The position numbers were made by a program, and so were the translations under genes. Below, in pieces: positions 1 to 8,742 of a DNA stretch of 64,000 nucleotides. Within the stretch, counting starts at the first letter, position 1, and each line of letters begins with the position of its first letter. Under the pieces are notes generated by a model. The model did not search any database. It saw nothing but the letters and a program-made list of their open reading frames with translations, and was not told the DNA's origin. Origin of the DNA: Vibrio sagamiensis NBRC 104589 (lineage in GTDB: Bacteria; Pseudomonadota; Gammaproteobacteria; Enterobacterales; Vibrionaceae); the NCBI RefSeq assembly GCF_007990935.1, contig NZ_BJXJ01000005.1:1-64000 (forward strand). The letters are read 5' to 3'.

Positions 1-1
1 G

Positions 2-529
2 GATAATCGTCTGCTGACGAAGAACAATGCCAGCGTATCAAATGTGGCTGAACGTGTCGCTTCGCCTTTGACTCAAAATAAAACCCATTTGCTTCATTCA
101 CAGACACTCGGTCACAGTGGTGTCAACAAGACTGAGAGTAAGATGACAGAGGCAGTACCGCAGACTAGAATGCCTAAGACGGAAAGTGTGTCAAACCAGA
201 TACATAGTCCTGTCAATAGTCTCACCAGCAATACTGAGCGTTCCTCTTCAGAAGTTAGAAATATCCCTTTTTCTTCGATGAATATGTTTGCAGATACATT
301 AAAAGTTACGACTGAAAAAGGGCTTGCTATACCTTCGATTATCGCATTACAAACTGTGATACCTACAGCTGGAATGGCACAAACGAATTATGATTTGGCA
401 CCAGAAATATTCTGGCAATACCCACAAGTTAACAGCTATCGAGTGTTATTCCGTAATAAATATTACTTATTTGAGTTTGAAGATCATGTGATAACGAGTT
501 TTATGGAGGAGTATGATGAACGTACTTGA
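2..529 (+). CDS. Unrecognised type III secretion-locus protein, 5'-truncated
   Basis: The reading frame is open from base 2 with no stop, so the gene very probably begins outside the window; the internal GTG at 44 is not a convincing start. The visible 176 codons are rich in Ser, Thr, Asn and Gln and look disordered for about the first 80 residues. A more ordered C-terminal part follows (hydrophobic stretch IPSIIALQTVIP, then aromatic residues around FWQYPQVNSYRVLF). I do not recognise a domain. Its last 14 bases overlap the sctS gene, so it is translationally linked to the secretion apparatus. A variable, low-complexity protein next to sctS could be a needle-length regulator (SctP-like) or a secreted substrate, but this is only context. 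Confidence 0.5.
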   Translation, partial: DNRLLTKNNASVSNVAERVASPLTQNKTHLLHSQTLGHSGVNKTESKMTEAVPQTRMPKTESVSNQIHSPVNSLTSNTERSSSEVRNIPFSSMNMFADTLKVTTEKGLAIPSIIALQTVIPTAGMAQTNYDLAPEIFWQYPQVNSYRVLFRNKYYLFEFEDHVITSFMEEYDERT

Positions 530-749
530 TGTAACTGCCGCCTGTTTGACGATAGTTAAAGATGCGATCATCATATTTTCTTTAAGTTTTGTTATTACAG
601 GTGTCGTGGTAGGCCTTCTCCAGACGATCTTTAGTGTGCAAGACCCTGGATTGCCAATGGCTGCAAAATTAGTGGTCTTTATGATTTTGCTTACACAGGT
701 AGGGGGAAATATTTATGACCAATTTCACTCACTGTTCCAACAGCTATAA
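516..749 (+). CDS. sctS: SctS/FliQ-family type III export apparatus protein
   Basis: A 77-residue protein with two hydrophobic helices separated by a short polar loop. It matches the FliQ/YscS pattern, notably the central run GVVVGLLQTIFSVQD followed by a Pro/Lys-containing second helix (LPMAAKLVVF). In type III systems SctS assembles with SctR and SctT into the export gate in the inner membrane. A GGAGGA ribosome site at 505-510 favours the ATG at 516 over the one at 513. The start overlaps the end of the upstream gene. SctT, which usually follows SctS, is absent downstream; such scrambled order is seen in Vibrio T3SS2-type loci, but the type cannot be decided here. Slightly short for the family (usually 85-90 residues). 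Confidence 0.85.
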   Translation: MNVLDVTAACLTIVKDAIIIFSLSFVITGVVVGLLQTIFSVQDPGLPMAAKLVVFMILLTQVGGNIYDQFHSLFQQL

Positions 750-794
750 ATATTATTTATATCAACTTTAAAAATAGTAAACCCATAGGAGTAA

Positions 795-1172
795 ATGTTG
801 AAAAAATTACGAGAAATAGCGTTCAAAACCCTGGTGGAAAACTTAGGTGTACCTGTTAATATGTTGTCCAGAATTGAGGGTGATCAACCTATTGCTATTG
901 AGTTGGTTGGCGGCGAGGAGATTTTTATTTCACTTAATGAAAAGAGTATTCAAACATTTGTTGAAATTCCTCTACGTGATAGACGTGTATTATCTCTTAA
1001 GGCAGCGAAACTAATGGAGCTAATAATGTCTGATGAACAGGTATTTTTGAATACGACAAAAGACAAGTTGATAATGCTTTCTGAATGGGAAGTGAATGTA
1101 GCAACTGTTGAAAGACAACTTGCCGATAAACTGACTTTATTTAATAAAGCGGTTCATTACATCAAATCCTAA
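795..1172 (+). CDS. Probable CesT-like type III secretion chaperone
   Basis: A 125-residue protein with a clear ribosome site (AGGAG, 787-791) just before ATG. The order of predicted elements fits small class I (CesT/SycE) secretion chaperones: N-terminal helix (about 1-18), a beta-rich middle with alternating hydrophobics (about 28-60), a helix (about 65-80), a strand (KLIMLSEWEV) and a long C-terminal helix ending VERQLADKLTLFNKAVHYI. Size also fits. Such chaperones bind a specific effector in the cytoplasm before secretion. No client gene is visible here. Identification rests on size, fold pattern and position 45 bp after sctS; no diagnostic motif exists, so an unrelated small protein is possible. 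Confidence 0.45.
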   Translation: MLKKLREIAFKTLVENLGVPVNMLSRIEGDQPIAIELVGGEEIFISLNEKSIQTFVEIPLRDRRVLSLKAAKLMELIMSDEQVFLNTTKDKLIMLSEWEVNVATVERQLADKLTLFNKAVHYIKS

Positions 1173-1756
1173 ATGAGCACTATAAATCATAACTTTTAGT
1201 AGTAATTTTGTTGATGACGACCTTAATGCCTAATGAATAGTTAGCAATAAGTCATATTACATCCCATGTTTCTTATTGTTATCTATCGTTGTGTATCAAG
1301 GTCGTGTTATTAATAAAGGCGAAGGTTACTTGGCTATAGAGTATTCCAATAATGGAAATAAGTCATAGTTTCTCAAGTTGTGCAACACAATCCAACCGAT
1401 ACTCACCATTGCTACTATAGATATGAAACGACTGCATCATATCAGTTCTTAATTAAAATTATCTTCAATAACAGATCGTCCATAGCAATCCATCAATTTT
1501 TGGCTAAAGTATGGAAGTCAAGTGTCTTAAAGTCATTTCTTCCTAGAACAAAAAATAAGCATAAGCCCTCGTCATTTATCGGATAACACCTAAACTTTAT
1601 ACGACCTAGCATTAGGTAACCCGTCGTATCTCAACGCATCTGTTGGTTAATTGGTTATCTCAACTACTAACTTTAATCGATAGGCTAGTGCTAGTAGAAA
1701 AGGTGCCCTAAAAGCATTCAATTTCATTGTCTATGATTTCAAGTTAAAGGATTATT
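1173..1756. other. Gene-free spacer after the type III locus
   Basis: No convincing gene: a 68-codon frame at 1380-1586 lacks a ribosome site and has no protein-like composition. I see no strong terminator. The spacer marks the boundary between the secretion genes and the pldA region and may hold decayed sequence. Confidence 0.5.
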
Positions 1757-2530
1757 ATGCTCGTATTAAAAGGGTTAATTTATACTTCTATTTTTGGTTT
1801 ACTTTTGTCTAGTCATGCAATGGCCAATCATAGTCGATTCTCAGCACACTATGACAACTATCTGCTTCCTGCCTATTGGGAATCTAATGTGAACCAAAGG
1901 CGCTTTAAACCTTTAAACCCTAATCAGCACGCCGCAAAAGCTTTATTTGTTCAATTTCAACTCAGTATGAAATATAAGCTGTTAGAAAAGGAGGGCCATG
2001 GTTTATTTGTCGCTTACTCTCAGCGTTCGAATTGGGAGGCGTATGATGATTCTGCATATTTTCGCGATAATCAATACAATCCAGAGCTCTTCTATCGCTG
2101 GGATAATCGGCGTTGGCAATTATCTCTAGGCTTAGAGCACCAATCTAATGGGGCTGGCGGTGACGTGGAAGTGAGCTGGAACCGAATTTACATGGAAGCT
2201 CAATTGAATTTACGCTCAGGTTTTATTGGTTTCAAACCCTGGATAGTTGTTGGTGATAATAAGTATAATCCTGATATTGTTGATTTTCTTGGACATGGAG
2301 AACTTCAATTTGGTTGGCGCCCAGAAGATGGCAATAGTATCGTCAAATTGACCGTTGGTAATCTTTTTACTAAAGATTGGCAGAATGGTTTTTATCGTAT
2401 GTCTTGGGATTTTCCCGTGTACCAAGGTTTACGTGGTTACATGAAAGTGGAAACTGGTTATGGCCTGACGATATCCAATTACAACTTTGATGATACTGCT
2501 GTAGGGCTTGGTCTCGCATTTGACTTTTAA
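1757..2530 (+). CDS. pldA: Outer membrane phospholipase A (OMPLA)
   Basis: A 257-residue protein with a signal peptide (about 1-23, ending AMA) and a 12-strand beta-barrel pattern of alternating aromatic residues. The OMPLA catalytic signature is present: His128 and Ser130 in EHQSNG and Asn142 in SWNRIY. The 12-residue spacing between Ser and Asn equals that of the E. coli enzyme (Ser144, Asn156). The protein ends in Phe, as expected for a BAM substrate. OMPLA hydrolyses phospholipids that reach the outer leaflet of the outer membrane and is active as a calcium-dependent dimer. The ATG is preceded by AAAGGA. Transcribed alone; the gene downstream is convergent. Confidence 0.92.
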   Translation: MLVLKGLIYTSIFGLLLSSHAMANHSRFSAHYDNYLLPAYWESNVNQRRFKPLNPNQHAAKALFVQFQLSMKYKLLEKEGHGLFVAYSQRSNWEAYDDSAYFRDNQYNPELFYRWDNRRWQLSLGLEHQSNGAGGDVEVSWNRIYMEAQLNLRSGFIGFKPWIVVGDNKYNPDIVDFLGHGELQFGWRPEDGNSIVKLTVGNLFTKDWQNGFYRMSWDFPVYQGLRGYMKVETGYGLTISNYNFDDTAVGLGLAFDF

Positions 2531-2572
2531 GGGTAGCCTAATGTTCTGGCAACAAGTCTCATCGTTAACATT

Positions 2573-3484
2573 TTATAATGCTGAATCAAATTGGCGTTGA
2601 TATCTTGGTAGCATAGATTCGTTGCCCACAATACCACCTTGATGAATATAGAGTAGAGTTTTGTGTTGGTTTTGTGCCAACCAAGGCTGAAGGCATTGCC
2701 ACATGTAGGGGTCATAAAGCAGATCGAACTCGACTTGTGTTTGATTGTATAATTCAGACCAGACAGCGTAATCACTTCGATATAGATGGCCGAAGTGATG
2801 CTTTGCTCTCACAGAGAGAATTGTTGGGTGATTTGTCGTTTCAAGTTGATTGAACTGCTCGGTGAGGTACGCCTCTCCTCCAACACAAGCACATGTCAAT
2901 ACTTCAATGCCATGGAGTTGAAGATATTTGCTTAAATACAATGATGTTGTGCCTGTTCCTGAAGGCAAGGCTATAGCCAGAGAAGATAAGGAAATGTGCT
3001 GTTGGGCTGACCAATTTAAGATTTCCAGCGCAAGTTGTTTGATGCCTGGCTCAGACATATTAGTGTATCCGCCTTCTGGCACGACTAACACGGAATCGTT
3101 ATTTTCCTGTATTCCTTCTACGTAATCTTTTGGGCGAAGGTTGGTTTGAAGACTGTGTAAGGAAGTGATGTCCATACCGAGTTCAAGTGCAGCTCGATAG
3201 TTACCGATAGGATTGCTTCTTAACCAATTAGGGATTTGTTGCACATAATATTCAAACTTCCAACCTTTAAGCTGTGCAAGCGCGGCGAGTGAATACATCG
3301 CATTTGATTGAGCAGAGCCGTAACTGACCAAGGTGGTTATCCCAGAAGAAGGCGTATCCAGCAAAGACATGAACTTACGGGCTTTATTCCCTGAAAAATG
3401 AGCGTGTAGGAGATCGTCTCGTTTGAGGTAAAAGGGCTGACCATTGAACTGGTGCTGGGTTACTGGACTGTCACTTAGAGTCAT
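2573..3484 (-). CDS. PLP-dependent D-cysteine desulfhydrase / ACC deaminase-like protein
   Basis: A 303-residue member of the fold-type II PLP family containing ACC deaminase and D-cysteine desulfhydrase. Visible features are the N-terminal YLKRDDLLH, the SGNKARK segment with the PLP-binding lysine, the SYGSAQSN substrate loop, and a phosphate-binding GTGTTS stretch in the middle. These enzymes release ammonia, and sulfide when the substrate is D-cysteine, from small amino acids in the cytoplasm. Exact substrate cannot be read from sequence. I place the start at the internal ATG (MTLSDSPVTQH) because family members start close to this point; a GTG five codons upstream is possible. Convergent with pldA and separated from the next gene by a gene-poor gap. 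Confidence 0.8.
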   Translation of the reverse strand: MTLSDSPVTQHQFNGQPFYLKRDDLLHAHFSGNKARKFMSLLDTPSSGITTLVSYGSAQSNAMYSLAALAQLKGWKFEYYVQQIPNWLRSNPIGNYRAALELGMDITSLHSLQTNLRPKDYVEGIQENNDSVLVVPEGGYTNMSEPGIKQLALEILNWSAQQHISLSSLAIALPSGTGTTSLYLSKYLQLHGIEVLTCACVGGEAYLTEQFNQLETTNHPTILSVRAKHHFGHLYRSDYAVWSELYNQTQVEFDLLYDPYMWQCLQPWLAQNQHKTLLYIHQGGIVGNESMLPRYQRQFDSAL

Positions 3485-3589
3485 CAATTGATTACACACT
3501 TTATGGATCGGACTTAAAGATAGAAAGCGATACAGTGTAGCGTGATTTAAAGAACAAAATCTAGGAAATTACGATTAAAGTGACGATTT

Positions 3590-3772
3590 ATGTGGAGTAT
3601 TGGTGGAAGTACTGCAGGTATGAGATTCACGAAAAAATATAAGCACAATCAACCTATGTCATTGTTTTGGATCGTCGCGATGAGATTTTTTTGGTGCGTG
3701 TGGGTTGTCTTATTTCGCAGGTGGTATGCTCGTATTGAAACTGAAATACTGGCGATTGGGCTATCAAAATAA
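3590..3772 (+). CDS. Doubtful small hydrophobic ORF
   Basis: Sixty codons with one hydrophobic, Trp/Phe-rich segment flanked by basic residues (around SLFWIVAMRFFWCVWVVLF). There is no clear ribosome site and I recognise no family. It could encode a single-pass membrane peptide or be noise in a 490-bp gap. Confidence 0.2.
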   Translation: MWSIGGSTAGMRFTKKYKHNQPMSLFWIVAMRFFWCVWVVLFRRWYARIETEILAIGLSK

Positions 3773-3930
3773 GCACATTACTCTTAGTAAAGAGAATCAA
3801 GTATCTTGAGGTCACCTGTCTATACATATAAAGATGGTCTTATTCTGTATCGTTCTTTTCATAACCTCGCTATTGATAGTAATATCATCCATTTGGAACG
3901 GTAGAATTAAATAATTAACTTTATTTGATT

Positions 3931-3960
3931 GATACCCAAGCACCTTGAAGTGACTTAGAC
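3931..3960. repeat. Copy of the dispersed TACCCAAG palindromic repeat (degenerate)
   Basis: GATACCCAAG followed by CACCTTGAAGTGACTTAG. One arm is good and the other decayed. It lies just upstream of the dioxygenase gene and belongs to the family best preserved at 9634-9668. A further very degenerate trace lies around 3798-3828. Confidence 0.6.
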
Positions 3961-3993
3961 GGTGAAAATTATGTTATTAGGACAGAGAGAGCT

Positions 3994-4815
3994 ATGTTGG
4001 ATATTCGAGCGATAACGCCAAATATCGGTGCTTATGTTGACGGTATCGATTTAACGCAAAGTAGCGCTAGAGAGTTGGATACTTTGTATCAAGCATTTCT
4101 AGAGTATCAGGTGATATTTGTAGATGCTTACTCTCTCTCATCAGAGCAACATTTACGTCTTGCAGAACGATTTGGTCAGCTTGAACCTCCGCACCCTTTC
4201 TTTCCGAATGTTCCGGATGCTCCGCAAATCAGTGTGATTGAAACCATTCCGGGTCATGCACCAGTAGAAAGCCAATGGCATACCGATCTCACTTGGCGAA
4301 GTGAACCTTCAAAGGGATCGCTGTTACATGCCCAACACATACCCGATGTAGGTGGTGACACGATATGGTGTTCTATGACGGCCGTGTTTGAATCACTAGA
4401 CAAAGTGACACAAGACAAGCTCAGAAAGCTAAGGGCAGTACATTCTTTAGTGGATCTAGAAAGTGAATCACATAAAAACATTCGATATGAATGGCAGAAA
4501 AAGTTGGTGGGCATTGCTCAAGCCAATCCTGCGGTCGCTCACCCAATGGTACAAACTCACCCAGAGACGGGAAAAGAAACGCTGTACATTAATGAACAGT
4601 TCACACGCTATATTGAAGGGATTAATCGCCAAGAGAGCCAAGCGCTGTTGAATGAGTTATTCGCACGAGCACGTCAACCAGAGTTTCAAGTGCGTTATAA
4701 ATGGAAAAAAGGGGCCTTGGCTATCTGGGATAACCGTGTCACACAACACTATGCCGTGATCGATTATGGTGATACACCAAGAAAGATGCATCGAGTGACA
4801 TTTATATCCAAGTAA
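3994..4815 (+). CDS. TauD/TfdA-family Fe(II)/2-oxoglutarate dioxygenase
   Basis: A 273-residue enzyme of the taurine/alpha-ketoglutarate dioxygenase family. The iron-binding His-x-Asp is visible in QWHTDLTW (about residues 92-99), and the distal His and the 2-oxoglutarate-binding Arg lie near the C terminus in TQHYAVIDY and RKMHRVTF. These enzymes hydroxylate sulfonates or related small acids, coupled to decarboxylation of 2-oxoglutarate; with taurine the product releases sulfite. No tauABC transporter genes are adjacent, so the substrate is uncertain and tauD itself is not claimed. The start follows GAGAGAG. Transcribed alone. Confidence 0.82.
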   Translation: MLDIRAITPNIGAYVDGIDLTQSSARELDTLYQAFLEYQVIFVDAYSLSSEQHLRLAERFGQLEPPHPFFPNVPDAPQISVIETIPGHAPVESQWHTDLTWRSEPSKGSLLHAQHIPDVGGDTIWCSMTAVFESLDKVTQDKLRKLRAVHSLVDLESESHKNIRYEWQKKLVGIAQANPAVAHPMVQTHPETGKETLYINEQFTRYIEGINRQESQALLNELFARARQPEFQVRYKWKKGALAIWDNRVTQHYAVIDYGDTPRKMHRVTFISK

Positions 4816-4973
4816 CCTAGAGAGGCCGCGTTCAGAGAGATGATACTGGCTCTTAGGCGTGTTAACGAGATTTGGGCTTTTACTGATGCATTTGTCGTTT
4901 GGGTTAATAAAAAACAGTGCAGACGAATGCTGGTCTGAACGTCAAACCAGCAGATCATCAGTTGAAGCTGAAT

Positions 4974-6833
4974 TTACTCAACGTTCGCGATTAAATGATA
5001 GTTGTTGAAATCAAAATAACCTCTTACCAAGATGAGGTATAGGCCTGGTTCTGGTGCAGTGAAACGGCACTGCTCTAGACGTCCATCACCTCTTGACTGG
5101 CATTGTGCTTCTGTTGAGGTAGGCTTTTCCCCTAGGCTAACGTATAAATCGGCATCGTTACTGCTTTGATGATCAGAATGTTGCAAATTTATAGTGAGTT
5201 TACTTGACCCAGCAGGTACATAAACAGAGTAATAGTAATCTTCATTCTTACGTCCGGCTAATCCTTCGATAGGAACGCCCAATTCAAGTTTAGTTATGTC
5301 GGCAGGCAGTGAGCATATAGCATTTACCCCGACAGCATAGAAGGCATCGACAACATCTCGTTGATCAAGGTTTAAATCTTTAGCAGCACGTTTGACACCG
5401 CAGGCTGCATGGTCGAAGGTTGATTGTTCATGCCAGTACAGTTGATTCGCAAGGGCAAAAGCATGGAATGCATCTTTTATGTTCCATTGGTTTTGAGTCA
5501 CCAATAAGTAGAAAGCTTTATTGAAGATACCGCTACTCAAATGTACATTGATGTCATCATTGTAATCACGGAAGTGAGCGATCGAGTGACCATCTTTCTC
5601 CGGCTGGTCAAAGTAGCGAAGACCGCCTTCACCTTTGGTAATATCAGCACCTACAATCCAGTCAACACTGCCTTTCATGTAATACTCAGCGGCTTCACCT
5701 GCGATGTCTGAGAATGCTTCGTTGATACCTCCAGACTGTTTACTGTACTCCAAATTCGAGTTTTGTTCAGTAAAGCCATGGCTGACTTCATGAGTGCTTA
5801 CATTAATATCGACAAGTGGATAAAACTCATTTTCACCATCACCGAATGTCATGGCCTCACCATCCCAGAAGGCATTTTCATATTCAAAGCCAAAGTGAAC
5901 CCGCATTTTGAGTTTAAAAGTCAGTGGAGCTGTATTAACCCAATCTTGATATAAACGATAAATAACATTGCCAAAGTAATGAGCGTCATTTAAAGCAGAA
6001 TAAGCTCCATTAACGAAACGTCGGTCATTGGTGTTTGTTTCATCGTAACAAGGGTAAGAATAGGCAGGATGCTCTTCTTCTAAGTCCCAACTGTAACGCA
6101 TATCAATCGTCATGACTTGATCATTATCGAGATAACAGCGGTTATTTTCTTTGGTTATATTCAAATGATCATATTGTGTACCATAACGATACGCTTGGGT
6201 TTTTTCATTACCACCAATACCATTCCCGAGAGCTGGCACTTTTGCTTGATGCATCCCATCCCATTCTCTAATGAATTCACCTGTCTTGGCATCAACAATA
6301 ATAAAAGGACGCTTTACTTTTTTACCGTTAATTTCAATATAATTAAGTTGATAAACATAAGTGGCTTTTTGATTCGCATCTAACTCGATGTATTTCTGTA
6401 TTTTAAGAGTATTTCGTTGCGTTTGGCTAAGGTTACGTCTTGTCGCGACGAGATCTTTCATCGTTGCAGAGTCAATCATTGGCCTATCAGTCGCCAGATC
6501 GCGAGCCAAGCCTCGAATGACTAATCCGTGTGCTTCAATAAAACGACGAGAGTTTTTCGGGTCTACTTTGATTGTTACATTAGCCGATTTGATATTGGTG
6601 TTATTATATTCTTGACTGAATTTCTGTTTTTTACTGCCGTCAGGTAATTCTTGAGTCAAGGTTAAAACCAAATCACTTGATTGCTCAAGAGCTAATAAGT
6701 TTCTGAGTAGTGAAATCTCACCTGAGGATATCTGGATTTGGTCTAGATCAACCACATTTGCAGAGAAAGACTTAGCCGAAATAAGATATGTTATAGCAAA
6801 TAAAGCACCTGTTAATATTGTAAATTTTTTCAT
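4974..6833 (-). CDS. Secreted M4 zinc metalloprotease (vibriolysin/HapA type)
   Basis: A 619-residue preproenzyme: signal peptide (1-25), FTP and PepSY propeptide domains (about 45-195), thermolysin-like catalytic domain (about 200-510) and a C-terminal PPC domain (about 520-619). The zinc site is HEVSH (His348, Glu349, His352), with the third ligand Glu372 in GGINEAFSD. Length and architecture match Vibrio haemagglutinin/protease and vibriolysin, which are exported by the Sec and type II pathways and degrade host and environmental protein. The PPC domain is usually removed during maturation. An AGAGG site precedes the ATG. In related species these genes are quorum-sensing controlled; no such site was identified here. 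Confidence 0.93.
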   Translation of the reverse strand: MKKFTILTGALFAITYLISAKSFSANVVDLDQIQISSGEISLLRNLLALEQSSDLVLTLTQELPDGSKKQKFSQEYNNTNIKSANVTIKVDPKNSRRFIEAHGLVIRGLARDLATDRPMIDSATMKDLVATRRNLSQTQRNTLKIQKYIELDANQKATYVYQLNYIEINGKKVKRPFIIVDAKTGEFIREWDGMHQAKVPALGNGIGGNEKTQAYRYGTQYDHLNITKENNRCYLDNDQVMTIDMRYSWDLEEEHPAYSYPCYDETNTNDRRFVNGAYSALNDAHYFGNVIYRLYQDWVNTAPLTFKLKMRVHFGFEYENAFWDGEAMTFGDGENEFYPLVDINVSTHEVSHGFTEQNSNLEYSKQSGGINEAFSDIAGEAAEYYMKGSVDWIVGADITKGEGGLRYFDQPEKDGHSIAHFRDYNDDINVHLSSGIFNKAFYLLVTQNQWNIKDAFHAFALANQLYWHEQSTFDHAACGVKRAAKDLNLDQRDVVDAFYAVGVNAICSLPADITKLELGVPIEGLAGRKNEDYYYSVYVPAGSSKLTINLQHSDHQSSNDADLYVSLGEKPTSTEAQCQSRGDGRLEQCRFTAPEPGLYLILVRGYFDFNNYHLIANVE

Positions 6834-7158
6834 AATTTAACCTCTCTTGTGGGGTAAAAATTACACTACATGAGAAAATACAGAGGTCATAATCAATTGT
6901 AATAACAGTGTAAAATATTATTTATTCATACTGTGTGGTTTTATTCAATATACTAATGTTACCGAAATTTAGATAACCACTAAAATAAGAGCAAAAAGTG
7001 AGCAATGCGAGGTTTGTTGATTGTTTTGTTATATAATTAAGCGTTTTAATTGCATGTAATTATGTTATATTTATGTGATAAATCTCATGTTTAATACCTA
7101 TATTATCTAGGGGAAATAGAATTTCAAATGTGAACTTGATTATATTTTTATTGAATAG
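6834..7158. other. AT-rich spacer upstream of the protease gene
   Basis: No gene. It should contain the promoter of the M4 protease (reading leftward). Long A/T runs dominate, and no specific operator could be recognised. Confidence 0.4.
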
Positions 7159-8634
7159 TTACACAGGAAAATCCTGGTTTCGTATTAATTTAATCGTTAA
7201 TGGCATTGTAAATAAGACCAAGAGTGAAAAAAGTATAAACATTATGCTGAGTCCGTAGTTTAGACTCTCGTTCAATGTTATTTGGAGTGCAGTTGGTTTT
7301 CCATATTGTAGATTCATACTTTCAAGTTGTTTACTATAGTGCATGCCATTTGATAGTAATTTGAATTTTTTTGAACTTAGCTCTCTTACTAGATAAGACC
7401 CTACTGAAATACCTAAGCAAGAGCCAGCTAGAGCAGAGGTATAAAATACTCCCATCGCAGCTCCTTTGTGATTGCCTTTAATTACTTGATTTATACCTAT
7501 CACGGAAGCACTACCTTGAAATGAAATAGCAAATCCAATACTAACACATGCAGCGATGAGAAAAATTAATGAATAAAAGCCGTTAAATATCCCAAACATG
7601 ATCATGCCAGTGATTTGTATTGCTACAACAGATATAAGCAACATATATTGATAACCAAATCTATCAATCATTTTTCCGATAAAAAGGGAGCTACTGGCTA
7701 CAATTAGAGACATAGTAAGTAAAATAGATCCTGTAGCTTGTACTGAATAGTTAAGATTATTTTGCAAATAGATGGGCATAAAGTATAACCATGCTCCAAC
7801 AAATACCATGTAAGAAAAACGAATGGCTACAATTCTGATAAATTCTTTATTTTTCAGTATATTATTTTCTATCAGTGGTAGTTTTAAACTTTTGTATTGA
7901 TTTATATAGTAGCCAATAGAGAGCACCCCCACACTGATTAATAGTAAAGACTGGTCCCAAGAGATTTCCTGATAAAGAGTTATAGCTGAAAGTAATCCAC
8001 CAGTACCGAGTAAAAATAGGATAATTTCTTTAATATTTAACGTACCTAAATTCTCTTTTTTATCATTCTGTGTGAAGTAATAGCTACCGAGAAAAGAAAT
8101 AATACCAACGGGAACATTAATCAAAAAGGTCCAACTCCATCCCCAGTAATGAATAATATAACCACCCACAGTAGGACCTAATATTTGCCCTATAGAACTT
8201 ACAGAGATCAGCAAGCTACATGCTATCCCTTTTTTATGGCTCGGTGACTGTGTAACAACAAGTAGAGATGATAAGCCTAAGGTCGCACCAAAACCGATCC
8301 CTTGTAATATACGTGCTAAAATGAGCATATTAAGACTCTGTGCATTACCTGCAATGAATGAGGCAATAGTAAAGAAAATTATACCGAATAGAAAAACACG
8401 TTTATAACCAAAGTAATCAGCTAATTTTCCAAATACAATAAACGTTATTGCGGAAGTTAAATAGTAAACGGTAATGACCATTTGACTTTTAAGTACAGGG
8501 ATATCAAATCCTTTGGCAATATCATTTAATGCTAGGTTCATCATGGTCATATCCATGCTAATAAGTAAGTTCATTAAAGCAATGGCTGATACCATAAGAT
8601 AAAATTTATAGGGTGGGTTTAATGGACACTTCAC
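7159..8634 (-). CDS. MFS drug:H+ antiporter, DHA2-like (14 TM)
   Basis: A 491-residue membrane protein with about 14 hydrophobic helices. MFS signatures are visible: motif A after helix 2 (GKLADYFGYKRVFLFG), motif C (GPTVGGYIIHYWGW) and the typical N-terminal Asp in SMDMTMMNLAL. DHA2 transporters export drugs or toxic metabolites from the cytoplasm. The start is taken as the GTG at 8634 because AAGGAG lies six bases upstream; the GTG at 8640 abuts the ribosome site directly. The gene is strikingly AT-rich (many Ile, Asn, Lys codons) compared with the neighbouring ygiQ, suggesting recent acquisition. The AraC-type gene directly upstream is a plausible activator. Confidence 0.85.
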   Translation of the reverse strand: MKCPLNPPYKFYLMVSAIALMNLLISMDMTMMNLALNDIAKGFDIPVLKSQMVITVYYLTSAITFIVFGKLADYFGYKRVFLFGIIFFTIASFIAGNAQSLNMLILARILQGIGFGATLGLSSLLVVTQSPSHKKGIACSLLISVSSIGQILGPTVGGYIIHYWGWSWTFLINVPVGIISFLGSYYFTQNDKKENLGTLNIKEIILFLLGTGGLLSAITLYQEISWDQSLLLISVGVLSIGYYINQYKSLKLPLIENNILKNKEFIRIVAIRFSYMVFVGAWLYFMPIYLQNNLNYSVQATGSILLTMSLIVASSSLFIGKMIDRFGYQYMLLISVVAIQITGMIMFGIFNGFYSLIFLIAACVSIGFAISFQGSASVIGINQVIKGNHKGAAMGVFYTSALAGSCLGISVGSYLVRELSSKKFKLLSNGMHYSKQLESMNLQYGKPTALQITLNESLNYGLSIMFILFSLLVLFTMPLTIKLIRNQDFPV

Positions 8635-8742
8635 AGGCACCTCCTTATTGATAAATCAGAGTTAGGGAGACTATCACAAGGTTAAAATGCTCACTTGAAC
8701 AAAATTGCTTAATTTATTTCAGTAAAATTACTGTCTTTAAAA

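Noticed and set aside
1380..1586. 68-codon ORF in the spacer after the type III genes
   Set aside because: No ribosome site, low-complexity AT-driven composition, no recognisable domain.
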